Assembly (NCBI GenBank): GCA_964654415.1
Contig: CAZZIP010000013.1
Location: 1-64,000 of the forward strand
Origin: Methylohalobius sp964654415
Lineage (GTDB): Bacteria; Pseudomonadota; Gammaproteobacteria; Methylococcales; Methylothermaceae
DNA length: 64,000 nt
Reading direction: 5' to 3'
Within the stretch, counting starts at the first letter, position 1; each line of letters opens with the position of its first letter. The notes under the pieces were generated by a model that had not been told where the DNA came from, did not search any database, and saw only the letters and a program-made list of their open reading frames with translations. A program made the position numbers and the translations under genes. Positions 17,536 through 25,884 of this stretch are shown here, piece by piece.

Positions 17536-18873
17536 GTGAAATACCTTCCTTGGATTTTTGCCTTAAGTTTATCGGTCTGGCTAAACCCTGCCACCGGCGC
17601 CGACTTGTTCGAAGAAGGCAGCGAACCCTTGTTTGAGCCTGAGCCGAGCCAACCCAAGCCTGAGCAAGAACCCCTGTTTGCCGAAGGAGCCAAGCCTGAA
17701 CCGGTTAACCCCCCAGTTTCCTGGTTACCCAAGCTCGGCGGCCAAATGGGCCTTGAGTATCGCTTCTTCCATGACCACGGGGAAGATCGCGGCATGGATT
17801 ACCACCACAATTTTTCTTTCTATCTAGGACCGAAATTTGAGCATACTTGGGACAACACCCGATCGCAGCTGGCTTTACAACCGTTCTGGCGCTATGACCA
17901 GAACGATCCCCGCCGCACCCATTTTGACCTGCGCGAACTGGTTTGGCGCATAAGCCGTGGACCCTGGACCTTCCACGCCGGCATAGATAAGGTGTTCTGG
18001 GGCGTGACCGAATCGCGCCACACCGTGGACATCATCAACCAAACCGATCTAGTCGAAAATTCCGACACCGAAGACAAGCTCGGCCAACCCATGCTGCGCT
18101 TGGATTACAGCCACCAGCGTTTAGGGAATTTTAACCTGTTTTATCTTCCCGTTTCGCGCCTGCGCACTTTCCCCGGCAAACACGGCCGGCTGCGTCCGCC
18201 TTTGCCGATCACCGCTTCGGCCGAGCACCCAGGCAATGCCAGAACCACTCACCAGGATTTTGCCTTGCGCTGGGCCAAGACCCTCGGCTACTGGGACGTA
18301 GGAATCGTGTACTTTCGCGGCGTCACTCGCGAACCCAGGTTCCGCCTCCTCCTCGATCCGTTCTTTCGCCCCCGCGCCCTACGCCCGGTTTACGAAGTCA
18401 TCGACCAGGTGGGCATAGACGTCCAAGGGGTGACCGGCAACTTCTTGTGGAAGCTGGAAGGCTTCCACCGCGCCGGGCAAGGCAAAAGCTTTCAGCAATT
18501 GACCGCCGGCTTCGAGTATACCTTCAGCGGAGTGTTTGAGACCGGGGCCGACCTAGGGGTGCTTTTGGAATTTTTATACGACAACCGCAAAGACAGGCTG
18601 CCCATGATCAATTTTATTCCGTTTGAGAAAGACCTCTTTGTCGGCACCCGCCTGGCTTTAAACGATGTAGCCGGCACCGAGCTTTTGGCGGGCGCCATCG
18701 TCGACTTCGACACCGCCACCACCGCTTACAACATCGAGGCCAGCCGCCGTTTCGGCGAGCACTGGAGGCTGTACCTGGAGATGCGCGGCTTCGTCAACAC
18801 TGACCCCAAAGACGCCGGGTTCTTCTTCCGCCGCGAGAACTACCTCCAACTAGAGCTACAATATTATTTTTGA
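17536..18873 (+). CDS. Predicted outer-membrane beta-barrel protein, function unknown
   Basis: The product is exported: a GTG at 17536, with GGGAG ten bases before it, begins a typical signal peptide (VKYLPWIFALSLSVWLNPAT, then GA). An ATG at 17497 would add 13 residues. After cleavage comes an acidic, Pro-rich linker repeating LF-E/A-E-G motifs (LFEEGSEPLFEPEP, then EPLFAEGAKPEP). A body of alternating aromatic beta-strands follows and ends in LQLELQYYF; a terminal phenylalanine is the usual barrel-insertion signal. About 445 residues. It diverges from murJ and the VanZ-heparinase gene, so a joint role in glycan export is possible but unproven. Confidence 0.65.
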   Translation: MKYLPWIFALSLSVWLNPATGADLFEEGSEPLFEPEPSQPKPEQEPLFAEGAKPEPVNPPVSWLPKLGGQMGLEYRFFHDHGEDRGMDYHHNFSFYLGPKFEHTWDNTRSQLALQPFWRYDQNDPRRTHFDLRELVWRISRGPWTFHAGIDKVFWGVTESRHTVDIINQTDLVENSDTEDKLGQPMLRLDYSHQRLGNFNLFYLPVSRLRTFPGKHGRLRPPLPITASAEHPGNARTTHQDFALRWAKTLGYWDVGIVYFRGVTREPRFRLLLDPFFRPRALRPVYEVIDQVGIDVQGVTGNFLWKLEGFHRAGQGKSFQQLTAGFEYTFSGVFETGADLGVLLEFLYDNRKDRLPMINFIPFEKDLFVGTRLALNDVAGTELLAGAIVDFDTATTAYNIEASRRFGEHWRLYLEMRGFVNTDPKDAGFFFRRENYLQLELQYYF

Positions 18874-19012
18874 ACCAAATCAACCGCGCTGACCCGGTGC
18901 GCGGCAAGCCCCGCCGCTGAAGGGTAGGGAAGAATAGTGCAACTAGCAAGCGATATTTTCAGCGCACTGAAAAACCAATCGGTGCAAAAAGCGGGGCACG
19001 GCCGGTTCGCCC

Positions 19013-19325
19013 GTCAATTACCCGCCCTGAAGGCCTAGGTTTGTCCCTGTGCTAGGCCACAAGGAGTGCTTGAGGCCGTTCCGAGACTATAGGCCGATTG
19101 ACAGTAGCTCTGGCCCTGGAAGCGATGTTCCGGGTGGCGTTTACGTCTGCGTGGTCGGTGTGTCCACAGGCCGGATCGACGCCAACAAAGTCGGTTGTTG
19201 GCGTCTTCGTGCCGTCGGGCAGATCGATCAATGGCGTCGCGCACCCTGTCGGCGGTGCTGACCGGTACGGTGGAATTGGAAAGGGCCGACGTCCTGCGGA
19301 CGGACATCGGATCCGCAAACAACAT
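19013..19325 (-). mobile_element. Decayed IS200/IS605-type element, right-end remnant
   Basis: The stretch 18874-19355 between the barrel gene and the multicopper oxidase holds no intact gene. On the minus strand it contains the 3' end of a tnpB/orfB gene and then a right-end-like sequence, CCTTCAGGGCGGG at 19033-19021 followed by TAATTGAC at 19020-19013. IS605-family right ends commonly show such a C-rich hairpin near a terminal TTGAC-like sequence. The left end and tnpA are absent, so the element is dead. The rest of the interval, 18874-19012, shows no gene. Confidence 0.6.
19052..19318 (-). pseudogene. tnpB (IS605 OrfB) C-terminal fragment
   Basis: Only the extreme C-terminus of a TnpB protein is recognisable: the second zinc-knuckle region CGHTDHADVNATRNI, closely matching the CGxxxxADxNAAxNI ending of OrfB/TnpB proteins, then a short tail to a TAG stop. 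Upstream the frame degrades and the RuvC-like catalytic core and the first CxxC pair are missing. The fragment sits between chromosomal genes and directly next to the multicopper oxidase gene, so it may mark a past insertion or transfer boundary. Confidence 0.65.
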
Positions 19326-19355
19326 TATTCCAGCATCATCCTGATAGCTGGTGGT

Positions 19356-20873
19356 TCATTGAATATCCCACAAGCCCATCATGCCTAAATCCTCGTGTTC
19401 CAGGATATGGCAGTGGAACACAGTCAAGCCAGCGAAATCCTGGACTGGCACCAAGAGCTTCACGCTGCCCATGGCCGGAACGATGACCGTATCTTTCCAG
19501 GCTGGCGTGGTGGTGAGTAGGCTACGATAGGCCGAGTCGCCGCCGTTGATGGAGATGACCTGGGCGTGATTGACGTGCTGATGGAAAGGATGATCCATCA
19601 TGCTCTGGTTATAGATTTCCCAGACTTCATATTCGCCCAGATTAGACGTCAAGGTGAAGGCATTGGTATCCGAATAGGCAATGCCGTTGATGGTAGCTGT
19701 CATACCGCCACCCATCATGCCCATGCTCAGGGTAATTTGACGTACCGGAGCATTGGCCGGCACGCTCAAACGCACGGCATCAGGGTTGACGCTGGACGGC
19801 AGGCTTTGCTTGAGCGCTGTGCCCGTAACGTTGACCGTCATCAGGGTAATTTCCTGGTTCGCCGAGGCACCCGCACCGCGGTTGTAGGGCAAGGCCTTGA
19901 GCTTGTAATAGCCCTTGGTGGTCGAGGCCTTCACTAGTACGTCTACCCGTTCACCCGGCGAGAGCAAGACCGTACTCTGTGCGTAAGGTTTATCCAGCAG
20001 ACCACCGTCGGTACCCACCACGTACAGGCTATGTGAGGCCAGGCTGAGCTTGTAAAAGCGGGCATTGCTGGCATTGAGGATCTTCCAGCGCTGCACCTGA
20101 CCGGGTTTCATGGTCAGCACTGGGTTGACCAGGCCGTTAACTAACATGATGTCGCCTTCCTTGCCGTTCATGAAATCGGAATCGCTGTGTAGCGCTGGAG
20201 CGCCGTTGCTCAGGCTGATGTCCTTCAAGATCAGGATGTGCGTTTCATAGCCGGTGAGCACCGAGTTTTCATCGGCCACCTCCAAGGCGCCCGCCAGCCC
20301 AGCCCAGACCTGTTCGGCGACATTACCGTGGACGTGGGGGTGATACCAGTTGAGATTGCCGCCCCGATGGAAGGAAAGGTCATAGGTAAAATCGAAGCTT
20401 TCTCCTTCCATCAGATACAGCAGGACGTTGTCCGAGTCGCCTGTGGGGGAGACATGCAGGCCGTGGGTATGCAAGTTGGTCTCGTTACGTGGATGACCAT
20501 GCAGGTTGTAGCCGGCAAAAGGCAGAGAATTTTTGAAATGCACCTTGAGGATGTCCCCCTTTTTTACCTTGATGGTAGGGGCTGGGAAATAGCCGTTATA
20601 GGTTTGCAGATTGGCGACCGTTCCGTTGATGTTCACCGGTGCCACCTTGGCCTCCAGGTCGATTTCCACGATACCGGGCGTAGTGGAGAGATTGGGCATG
20701 ACCACGGGGTCCTGGAAAGGCGCGCCCAGGGGCGGATCAATGACGGTGACGGTCGAAGAGCAGCCCATCATGCAACCGCCGCCTCCCATCATGGCGATGG
20801 ACTCGCTCGCGACAAGCGCGGCGCCGAAAATGTAGACGAGCATCGAAATCTTGTAGGTGCAACGTTTTGGCAT
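19356..20873 (-). CDS. Exported multicopper oxidase
   Basis: This 505-residue laccase-like protein oxidises a substrate (Cu(I), Mn, phenolics or other; unknown) and reduces O2 to water. All copper motifs are present in order: HTHG and HPHVHG in the first domain, HPFHQHVNHAQ and HCHILEHEDLGMM in the last. These complete the type 1 (Cys, His, Met) and type 2/3 sites. An N-terminal signal sequence ends near SESIA. The mature end is Met/Gly/Cys-rich (MMGGGGCMMGC) and a second Met-rich patch (SMGMMGGGM) occurs near residue 380, suggesting copper binding. GGGGGA eight bases before the ATG supports the start. No copper-efflux genes are nearby. Confidence 0.9.
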   Translation of the reverse strand: MPKRCTYKISMLVYIFGAALVASESIAMMGGGGCMMGCSSTVTVIDPPLGAPFQDPVVMPNLSTTPGIVEIDLEAKVAPVNINGTVANLQTYNGYFPAPTIKVKKGDILKVHFKNSLPFAGYNLHGHPRNETNLHTHGLHVSPTGDSDNVLLYLMEGESFDFTYDLSFHRGGNLNWYHPHVHGNVAEQVWAGLAGALEVADENSVLTGYETHILILKDISLSNGAPALHSDSDFMNGKEGDIMLVNGLVNPVLTMKPGQVQRWKILNASNARFYKLSLASHSLYVVGTDGGLLDKPYAQSTVLLSPGERVDVLVKASTTKGYYKLKALPYNRGAGASANQEITLMTVNVTGTALKQSLPSSVNPDAVRLSVPANAPVRQITLSMGMMGGGMTATINGIAYSDTNAFTLTSNLGEYEVWEIYNQSMMDHPFHQHVNHAQVISINGGDSAYRSLLTTTPAWKDTVIVPAMGSVKLLVPVQDFAGLTVFHCHILEHEDLGMMGLWDIQ

Positions 20874-21398
20874 ACGTAAAGTCCCCCAAAAATTTCAGGA
20901 AAGCAGCCTGGCCTGACACGAGTAAATCATTGCGACCAGGCATAGCCACGGTATAGAGGCAATTTACAGGCCATGAGACTGTACCTCGTGGGATACGGTA
21001 TAAATCGGTATTAATTTATGCGCAGCGCGGCTGTGTGCGGCATAAGCCACAGGTATAAGTGATATGCCGCACTGGGTAGACTGGCGTTGTGCTATCTTAT
21101 TTTCGTTGCTCGCCCAAGTCCTCATAAAGACGCTTTATCCCGCCCGAACCCTACGCCATCATCTGCGCACATCCGGTAGGCATAAAATGCGGCAATCTTC
21201 AAAGGCTCCCGGTAGCCTACCTGTGCGGCGGTCCCGGATCGAGGTGTAAATCCTTCCACCGCGGTTTTTTTCGGCCCGAGAAATTTAGTTATAATCTACG
21301 AACCGCCACTGGCTAACCTTTCGGCAAGCCTTGCTTTAATCCGCACCGGATCTGGCCAGATCGGGCAAAAGACTTCAAGGACCGCCTAAAAATCCCCC
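20874..21398. other. 525-base non-coding stretch between multicopper oxidase and mgtE
   Basis: No convincing gene lies here. Visible elements are the multicopper oxidase leader (20874-20950), an inverted repeat GGTAGGC (21175-21181) with GCCTACC (21215-21221), a GC-rich imperfect hairpin ending in seven T residues (21226-21271), and a perfect TATAAT at 21290-21295 that could be the -10 element for mgtE but has no good -35. No match to the Mg2+ M-box riboswitch pattern was seen before mgtE. Confidence 0.6.
21226..21271 (+). terminator. Possible intrinsic terminator of an unannotated RNA
   Basis: GCGGCGG pairs with CCACCGC with one mismatch, an inner GGAT/ATCC helix extends it, and a run of seven T residues follows the 3' arm. 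It points along the plus strand, where no coding gene precedes it (the multicopper oxidase is on the other strand). It may therefore end a small RNA starting somewhere in 21080-21170. The helix is imperfect, so confidence is low. Confidence 0.35.
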
Positions 21399-22766
21399 AT
21401 GCCCTTCAGCCCTGAACGCGACGATACCGAGCAACATTTACAGGCTCTGACCGAAGATTTAGAAAACGGCAAGCTGCATGAACTCAGGCTGCTACTTAAG
21501 GCGCTGACTCCAGCGGAAATCGCCGATCTTTTAGAAGCCCTCCCCCCAAGCGACCGGCTGGGTATATGGCGCCTATTGCCGCCGGAGGCCGCCGGGGAAG
21601 TTCTGGTGGAACTGAGCGACGAAGTCCGCACCAGCTTGATCCGAGCGATCGAAGAAACCGATCTGGAGGATCTGGTTCAGGCGGCCGGCACCCTGGACCC
21701 TGACGACCTAGCGTACATCATCGAAGAATTGCCAGAAAAAGTCCGTGAGCAGGTCGTCCGGACCTTGAGCCAAACCGATCGCCGACGGCTCGAGCAAGTC
21801 CTTTCTTACCCAGAAGACACCGCCGGCAGCCTGATGCACACCGACGCCGTCACTGTGCGCCCGGACGTGACCTTAGACGTAGTCTTAAGGTACCTGCGCC
21901 GTCGCGGGGAACTGCCGGACTTGACCGACAGCTTGTATGTGGTCGACGGCGACGATCGCCTGATTGGAGTCTTACCTCTGGCAACCTTGCTCACCAGCGA
22001 CCCCAGAAAAGCCGTGCGCGAACTGATGCTCACCCAAGTGGAGGCGATCCCTGCTGATCTGCCCAGCTCTGAAGTGGCCATGCTGTTCGAACATCACGAC
22101 TGGGTGTCAGCGCCGGTGGTAGATCACCAGAATCGCCTCCTAGGCCGCATCACCGTGGACGACGTGGTGGACGTGATCCGCGATGAAGCCGATCATACCT
22201 TCATGGGACGCGCCGGCTTGAGCGAAGAGACTGACATGTTCGCGCCTGCGCTGGAGAGCGCTAGAAGGCGGGCAGTGTGGCTGGGGATCAATTTGCTCAC
22301 TGCTTTTCTGGCTGCCTCAGTCATCGGCATGTTTGAAACTACTATCCAGAAAGAAGTGACCTTGGCGGTATTGATGCCGATCGTCGCCGGCATGGGCGGA
22401 AACGCCGGGATTCAGACCCAGACTTTAGTCATCCGCGGGCTGGCCCTCAAACAGATCGGCAAATCCAATCTCCGCGCGCTGTTCATCAAAGAACTGGCAG
22501 TCGCTTTACTCAACGGCATATTATGGGCGATCATAGTCGGAGCGATAGCGGTTGTCTGGTTTGGAAAACCCAAAGTCGCCCTGACGATCGGCGCGGCGAT
22601 GATCATCAATCTGCTCTGTGCGGCCCTTGCCGGCGCGATGATTCCCTTGCTGCTGCGCAAACTGAAGGTAGATCCTGCGATCGCCACCGGTATCTTTTTG
22701 ACCACTGTCACCGACGTGGTCGGTTTTATGGCTTTCCTAGGACTTGCGACGTGGTGGTTGTTTTAA
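21399..22766 (+). CDS. mgtE: Magnesium transporter MgtE
   Basis: MgtE is a homodimeric Mg2+ channel gated by cytoplasmic Mg2+ sensing. The 455-residue protein shows the expected order: a helical N domain of repeated LL-(E/D)-A-L-P motifs (about 1-130), paired CBS domains (about 135-260; PVVDHQNRLLGRITVDDVVD), and a C-terminal five-helix pore domain (from about 285) with MPIVAGMGGNAGIQTQTL. A TATAAT about 104 bases upstream may be its promoter. A DUF2905 gene follows after 16 bases. Confidence 0.95.
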   Translation: MPFSPERDDTEQHLQALTEDLENGKLHELRLLLKALTPAEIADLLEALPPSDRLGIWRLLPPEAAGEVLVELSDEVRTSLIRAIEETDLEDLVQAAGTLDPDDLAYIIEELPEKVREQVVRTLSQTDRRRLEQVLSYPEDTAGSLMHTDAVTVRPDVTLDVVLRYLRRRGELPDLTDSLYVVDGDDRLIGVLPLATLLTSDPRKAVRELMLTQVEAIPADLPSSEVAMLFEHHDWVSAPVVDHQNRLLGRITVDDVVDVIRDEADHTFMGRAGLSEETDMFAPALESARRRAVWLGINLLTAFLAASVIGMFETTIQKEVTLAVLMPIVAGMGGNAGIQTQTLVIRGLALKQIGKSNLRALFIKELAVALLNGILWAIIVGAIAVVWFGKPKVALTIGAAMIINLLCAALAGAMIPLLLRKLKVDPAIATGIFLTTVTDVVGFMAFLGLATWWLF

Positions 22767-22782
22767 TGGAATGGAGGTCGAA

Positions 22783-22998
22783 ATGAGCGGAGGTAAATTT
22801 TTCATCGTCCTGGGAGCGATTTTGCTTCTCGTCGGCTTGATTTTAAACTACGCGCCCGGCCTGCTCAGCTGGTTCGGACGCCTGCCCGGCGACATCCGGA
22901 TCCAAGATGAGCACAAATTTATCTTCATTCCGATCACTTCGATGATCCTCGTCAGTATTTTGCTGACCCTGATCATCAACTTGTTTTTCCGGCGTTGA
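22783..22998 (+). CDS. DUF2905 family small membrane protein
   Basis: This 71-residue protein has two hydrophobic helices: GGKFFIVLGAILLLVGLILN near the N-terminus and ITSMILVSILLTLIINLFF at the C-terminus. Between them is the conserved GRLPGDIRIQ segment typical of DUF2905. Its function is unknown. The start at ATG 22783 is fixed by GGAGG five bases upstream; a longer frame upstream overlaps mgtE and is not used. The short gap suggests co-transcription with mgtE. The stop is seven bases from the convergent panD stop. Confidence 0.85.
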   Translation: MSGGKFFIVLGAILLLVGLILNYAPGLLSWFGRLPGDIRIQDEHKFIFIPITSMILVSILLTLIINLFFRR

Positions 22999-23004
22999 CT
23001 CCGT

Positions 23005-23385
23005 TCAGGCAGCTTGTACTGGAATGGAATAGCCGGTACGGACGATCCGATTACGCTCGTCGAGATAAATCAAAACCGGGCGATAACCCGCCAGTTCTTT
23101 CCAATCAAGGGCGGCATAGGCACAGATGATCAAAACATCTCCTACCGCCGCTCGCCTGGCGGCTGCGCCGTTGACGGAAACGATGCCGGAGCCGGCCTCA
23201 GCGCGGATGGCATAGGTCACGAAGCGCTCACCGTTGTTGACATTGTAGATGTGAATCTGTTCGTATTCGGAAATCCCCGCCTGCTCCAAAAGATGACTAT
23301 CGATCGCGCAGGAGCCTTCGTACAACAGTTCCGAATGGGTCACGCGCGCCCGATGGAGCTTGGCCTTCAGCATAGTCACATACAT
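23005..23385 (-). CDS. panD: Aspartate 1-decarboxylase proenzyme
   Basis: PanD makes beta-alanine for pantothenate and CoA. It is a pyruvoyl enzyme that self-cleaves between Gly24 and Ser25, and the sequence YEGSCAID puts serine exactly at position 25 when the ATG at 23385 is used. The N-terminus MYVTMLKAKLHRARVTHSEL matches family members. At 126 residues it is full length. It diverges from the mla operon over a 137-base intergenic region. Confidence 0.96.
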   Translation of the reverse strand: MYVTMLKAKLHRARVTHSELLYEGSCAIDSHLLEQAGISEYEQIHIYNVNNGERFVTYAIRAEAGSGIVSVNGAAARRAAVGDVLIICAYAALDWKELAGYRPVLIYLDERNRIVRTGYSIPVQAA

Positions 23386-23465
23386 GGTCGACGCTCGAAG
23401 TTAGGGTAAGAGTAAGATTATCCCCCATTCCTAATCTTGCATCAAGAAATGCCCCGGTCTTCACA

Positions 23466-23494
23466 TTGACTTGCCCAGATTTAATGGAGAAAAT
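23466..23494 (+). promoter_or_regulatory. Candidate sigma-70 promoter of the mla operon
   Basis: TTGACT (23466-23471) and GAAAAT (23489-23494) are separated by 17 bases. Transcription would begin near 23501, about 20 bases before the preferred mlaF ATG. This also argues against the longer frame that starts at 23466. The -10 element is weak. Confidence 0.4.
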
Positions 23495-23522
23495 TCTTTG
23501 TTTTTGGAACAGTCGATACCTC

Positions 23523-24329
23523 ATGCAGGATTTCTCAGACTGCGTCGTTCGGATCCGTGACTTGGTGTTCTCGCGCGGCCGTCGCAAAATTTTCGACGGG
23601 ATAACGCTCACTATCCGGCGCGGGTCGGTGACCGCCATCATGGGACCCTCCGGCACTGGTAAGACCACTTTGCTTAAGCTCATCGGCGGGCAGCTCAAAC
23701 CGGATTCCGGCAGCATCCTGGTCTTCGGCCAAGAGGTTCCCAAGCTTTCCCGTCGGCGCTTGTATGAATTGCGTCGGGGTATAGGAATGCTGTTTCAAAC
23801 CGGAGCGCTGCTAACCGATCTCTCGGTCTTTGATAACGTCGCTTTTCCCCTGCGCGAGCACACCGACCTCCCCGAATCCATGATCCGCACCTTGGTGCTG
23901 ATGAAGCTGGAAGCGGTGGGGCTGCGCGGCGCTCGGCACCTCATGCCGGCCGAGTTGTCTGGCGGCATGGCGCGTAGGGTAGCGCTGGCCCGAGCGATCG
24001 CCTTAGATCCGACGATGATCCTGTACGACGAGCCGTTCACCGGCCAGGATCCCATTTCCATGGGGGTGCTGGTGAAGCTGATCCGCACCCTCAACGACGC
24101 TCTGGGGCTAACCAGCGTCATCGTCTCCCACGACGTCCAGGAGACCGCCTCGATTTCCGATTACATCTATGTTCTCTCCCAGGGCAGGGTGGTCGGCGAA
24201 GGCACGCCCCAGGAACTGGAGAACACCTCCTCCCCCTGGGTCGATCAATTCCTGCACGGGCTTCCCGACGGCCCTTCTCCTTTTCATTACCCCGCCCCCC
24301 AATACGACGAGGATCTGCTGCAATGCTAG
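23523..24329 (+). CDS. mlaF: Phospholipid transport ATP-binding protein MlaF
   Basis: MlaF is the ABC ATPase of the Mla system, which moves phospholipids between the inner and outer membranes and maintains outer-membrane asymmetry. The 268-residue protein has Walker A GPSGTGKTT, the signature LSGGMARRVALARAIA, and Walker B MILYDEPFTGQDP, where the GQDP form is typical of MlaF. The ATG at 23523 (MQDFSDCVVRIRDL) is preferred; no strong ribosome site is visible. The stop overlaps mlaE by seven bases. Confidence 0.93.
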   Translation: MQDFSDCVVRIRDLVFSRGRRKIFDGITLTIRRGSVTAIMGPSGTGKTTLLKLIGGQLKPDSGSILVFGQEVPKLSRRRLYELRRGIGMLFQTGALLTDLSVFDNVAFPLREHTDLPESMIRTLVLMKLEAVGLRGARHLMPAELSGGMARRVALARAIALDPTMILYDEPFTGQDPISMGVLVKLIRTLNDALGLTSVIVSHDVQETASISDYIYVLSQGRVVGEGTPQELENTSSPWVDQFLHGLPDGPSPFHYPAPQYDEDLLQC

Positions 24330-25102
24330 GAGTGTTACAAAAGCTGGGGCACACCACCCTCTCTGGCTTTGCCAAATTGGGCCGAGCCAACTTGTTTTTG
24401 TTGCAGGCCTTGAGCGGCAGCTTCGAGATCGTGCGCCGCTTCAGGCTACTGATCCGCCAGATGTACATGGTCGGGGTGCTGAGCATCCTGTTGATCTCCC
24501 TTTCCGGCCTGTTCGTCGGCATGGTACTGGGTCTGCAAGGCTACAACGTGTTGTCGGACTTTGGCGCTGAAGAATCTTTAGGCGTTATGGTGGCCGCTTC
24601 GCTGGTGCGTGAACTGGGGCCAGTAGTGACCGCACTATTGTTCTCCGGTCGGGCAGGTTCGGCTCTGACGGCCGAGATCGGCCTGATGAAAGCCACCGAA
24701 CAACTCTCAGGGATGGAGATGATGGCAGTCGATCCCATGCGCTACGTCATCGTTCCCCGGCTTTATGCTGGTATCCTATCGATGCCACTGCTAGCGGGGC
24801 TGTTCACCTATGTCGGCATCTACGGCGGCTACTTCGTCGGCGTGGGTTTGCTCGGGGTCGACGAAGGATCGTTTTGGTCGCAGATGCAGGCTACCATCGA
24901 TTTTCGCGAAGACATCGTCAACAGCGTGATCAAAAGCCTGGCGTTCGGGGTGATCGTCACCTGGATCGCAGTGTTCGAAGGCTACGACGCGGTCCCGACT
25001 TCTGAAGGGGTAAGCCGCGCCACCACCCGTTCAGTGGTTTACTCCGCGTTTGCTGTCTTGGGATCGGATTTCATCCTCACCGCGCTGATGTTCGGGGAAT
25101 AA
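24323..25102 (+). CDS. mlaE: Phospholipid transport permease MlaE
   Basis: MlaE is the inner-membrane permease of the Mla ABC transporter. The 259-residue protein begins with an interfacial helix and has about five transmembrane helices. It carries the conserved MVLGLQGYNVLSDFG segment and the VRELGPVVTALLFSGRAGSA motif, which forms the coupling region with MlaF. It overlaps mlaF upstream, and mlaD begins one base after its stop. Confidence 0.93.
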   Translation: MLGVLQKLGHTTLSGFAKLGRANLFLLQALSGSFEIVRRFRLLIRQMYMVGVLSILLISLSGLFVGMVLGLQGYNVLSDFGAEESLGVMVAASLVRELGPVVTALLFSGRAGSALTAEIGLMKATEQLSGMEMMAVDPMRYVIVPRLYAGILSMPLLAGLFTYVGIYGGYFVGVGLLGVDEGSFWSQMQATIDFREDIVNSVIKSLAFGVIVTWIAVFEGYDAVPTSEGVSRATTRSVVYSAFAVLGSDFILTALMFGE

Positions 25103-25103
25103 C

Positions 25104-25580
25104 ATGGGCAATTCCAGAATCGTCGAAATCTGGGTCGGGGTGTTCGTCGCTGTCGGCCTGGCGGCTTTGTTTATGCTCGCCATGCAGGTCAGCAATTTGC
25201 GTGAATTCAAAGAAACAGACCAAGGCTATCGGCTCTTGGCCAGATTTCAGAACGTCGGCACCCTGAAAGTCCGCGCACCGGTCAAAATCGCCGGGGTGCT
25301 TGTCGGCCGGGTAGCGGATATCCGCTTGGATAACGATCGCTACGAGGCGGTCGTGGAGCTGCGCATAGACCCTCACTATCGCCTACCGGACGACACTATC
25401 GCCAGCATCTATACCTCCGGCCTGTTGGGAGAACAATACATTGCTCTGGAGCCAGGCGGCAGCCCCGATTATCTCAAAGACGGCGACACCATCGAGATCA
25501 GCCAGTCAGCGCTGGTGCTGGAAGAGCTGATCGGCAAGTTCTTGGTTAAAAGCTCAGAGAAAAGCGGTAGCGATGAGTGA
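25104..25580 (+). CDS. mlaD: Phospholipid transport MCE-domain protein MlaD
   Basis: MlaD is a single-pass inner-membrane protein whose MCE domain forms a hexameric lipid channel on the periplasmic side of MlaE. At 158 residues it has an N-terminal anchor (about 8-28, VGVFVAVGLAALFMLAMQV), an MCE domain (about 38-118; VRAPVKIAGVLVGRVADIRL, then YTSGLLGEQYIALEPGG), and a C-terminal helix. It overlaps mlaB by eight bases. The gene usually following it, mlaC, is missing. Confidence 0.93.
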   Translation: MGNSRIVEIWVGVFVAVGLAALFMLAMQVSNLREFKETDQGYRLLARFQNVGTLKVRAPVKIAGVLVGRVADIRLDNDRYEAVVELRIDPHYRLPDDTIASIYTSGLLGEQYIALEPGGSPDYLKDGDTIEISQSALVLEELIGKFLVKSSEKSGSDE

Positions 25581-25884
25581 AACTCCAAGGCTGGAGGAAA
25601 TCTCCCCCGGCCACATCAAACTCTGTGGGGACTTGACTTTCGCCACCGTGGCGGCCCTGCAGCAAGCCTCTCAGCGCCTGTTAACTCGAGCAAGCGGAGA
25701 GATTACCATCGATCTTTCTGGCATCCGCCGCGCCGACAGCGCCGGTCTCGCCCTGCTGGTGGAATGGCTGCGCTTAGCTAAGAAACAAAACAAGCGCTTG
25801 ACCTTAATCAATCTTCCGCAGCAACTGCTCACCATGGCCAAAACCTACGACCTACAGCGTTTGCTCCCTATCTACCATGGATAA
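25573..25884 (+). CDS. mlaB: STAS-domain protein MlaB
   Basis: MlaB is a cytoplasmic STAS protein that binds MlaF and stabilises the transporter. This 103-residue version has the STAS core DLSGIRRADSAGLALLVEW, with the conserved serine in DSAG. Its start lies inside the end of mlaD and its end overlaps murA by eight bases. The operon therefore reads FED-B directly, leaving no space for the periplasmic shuttle MlaC or the BolA-like gene often found before murA. Confidence 0.85.
   Translation: MSETPRLEEISPGHIKLCGDLTFATVAALQQASQRLLTRASGEITIDLSGIRRADSAGLALLVEWLRLAKKQNKRLTLINLPQQLLTMAKTYDLQRLLPIYHG

Noticed and set aside
21189..21263. tRNA-like stretch
   Set aside because: A 75-base span ends with a T-arm-like sequence, but the acceptor arms do not pair, no anticodon arm forms and there is no CCA.
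21296..21398. Mg2+ riboswitch (M-box) before mgtE
   Set aside because: None of the conserved M-box segments is visible in the leader.
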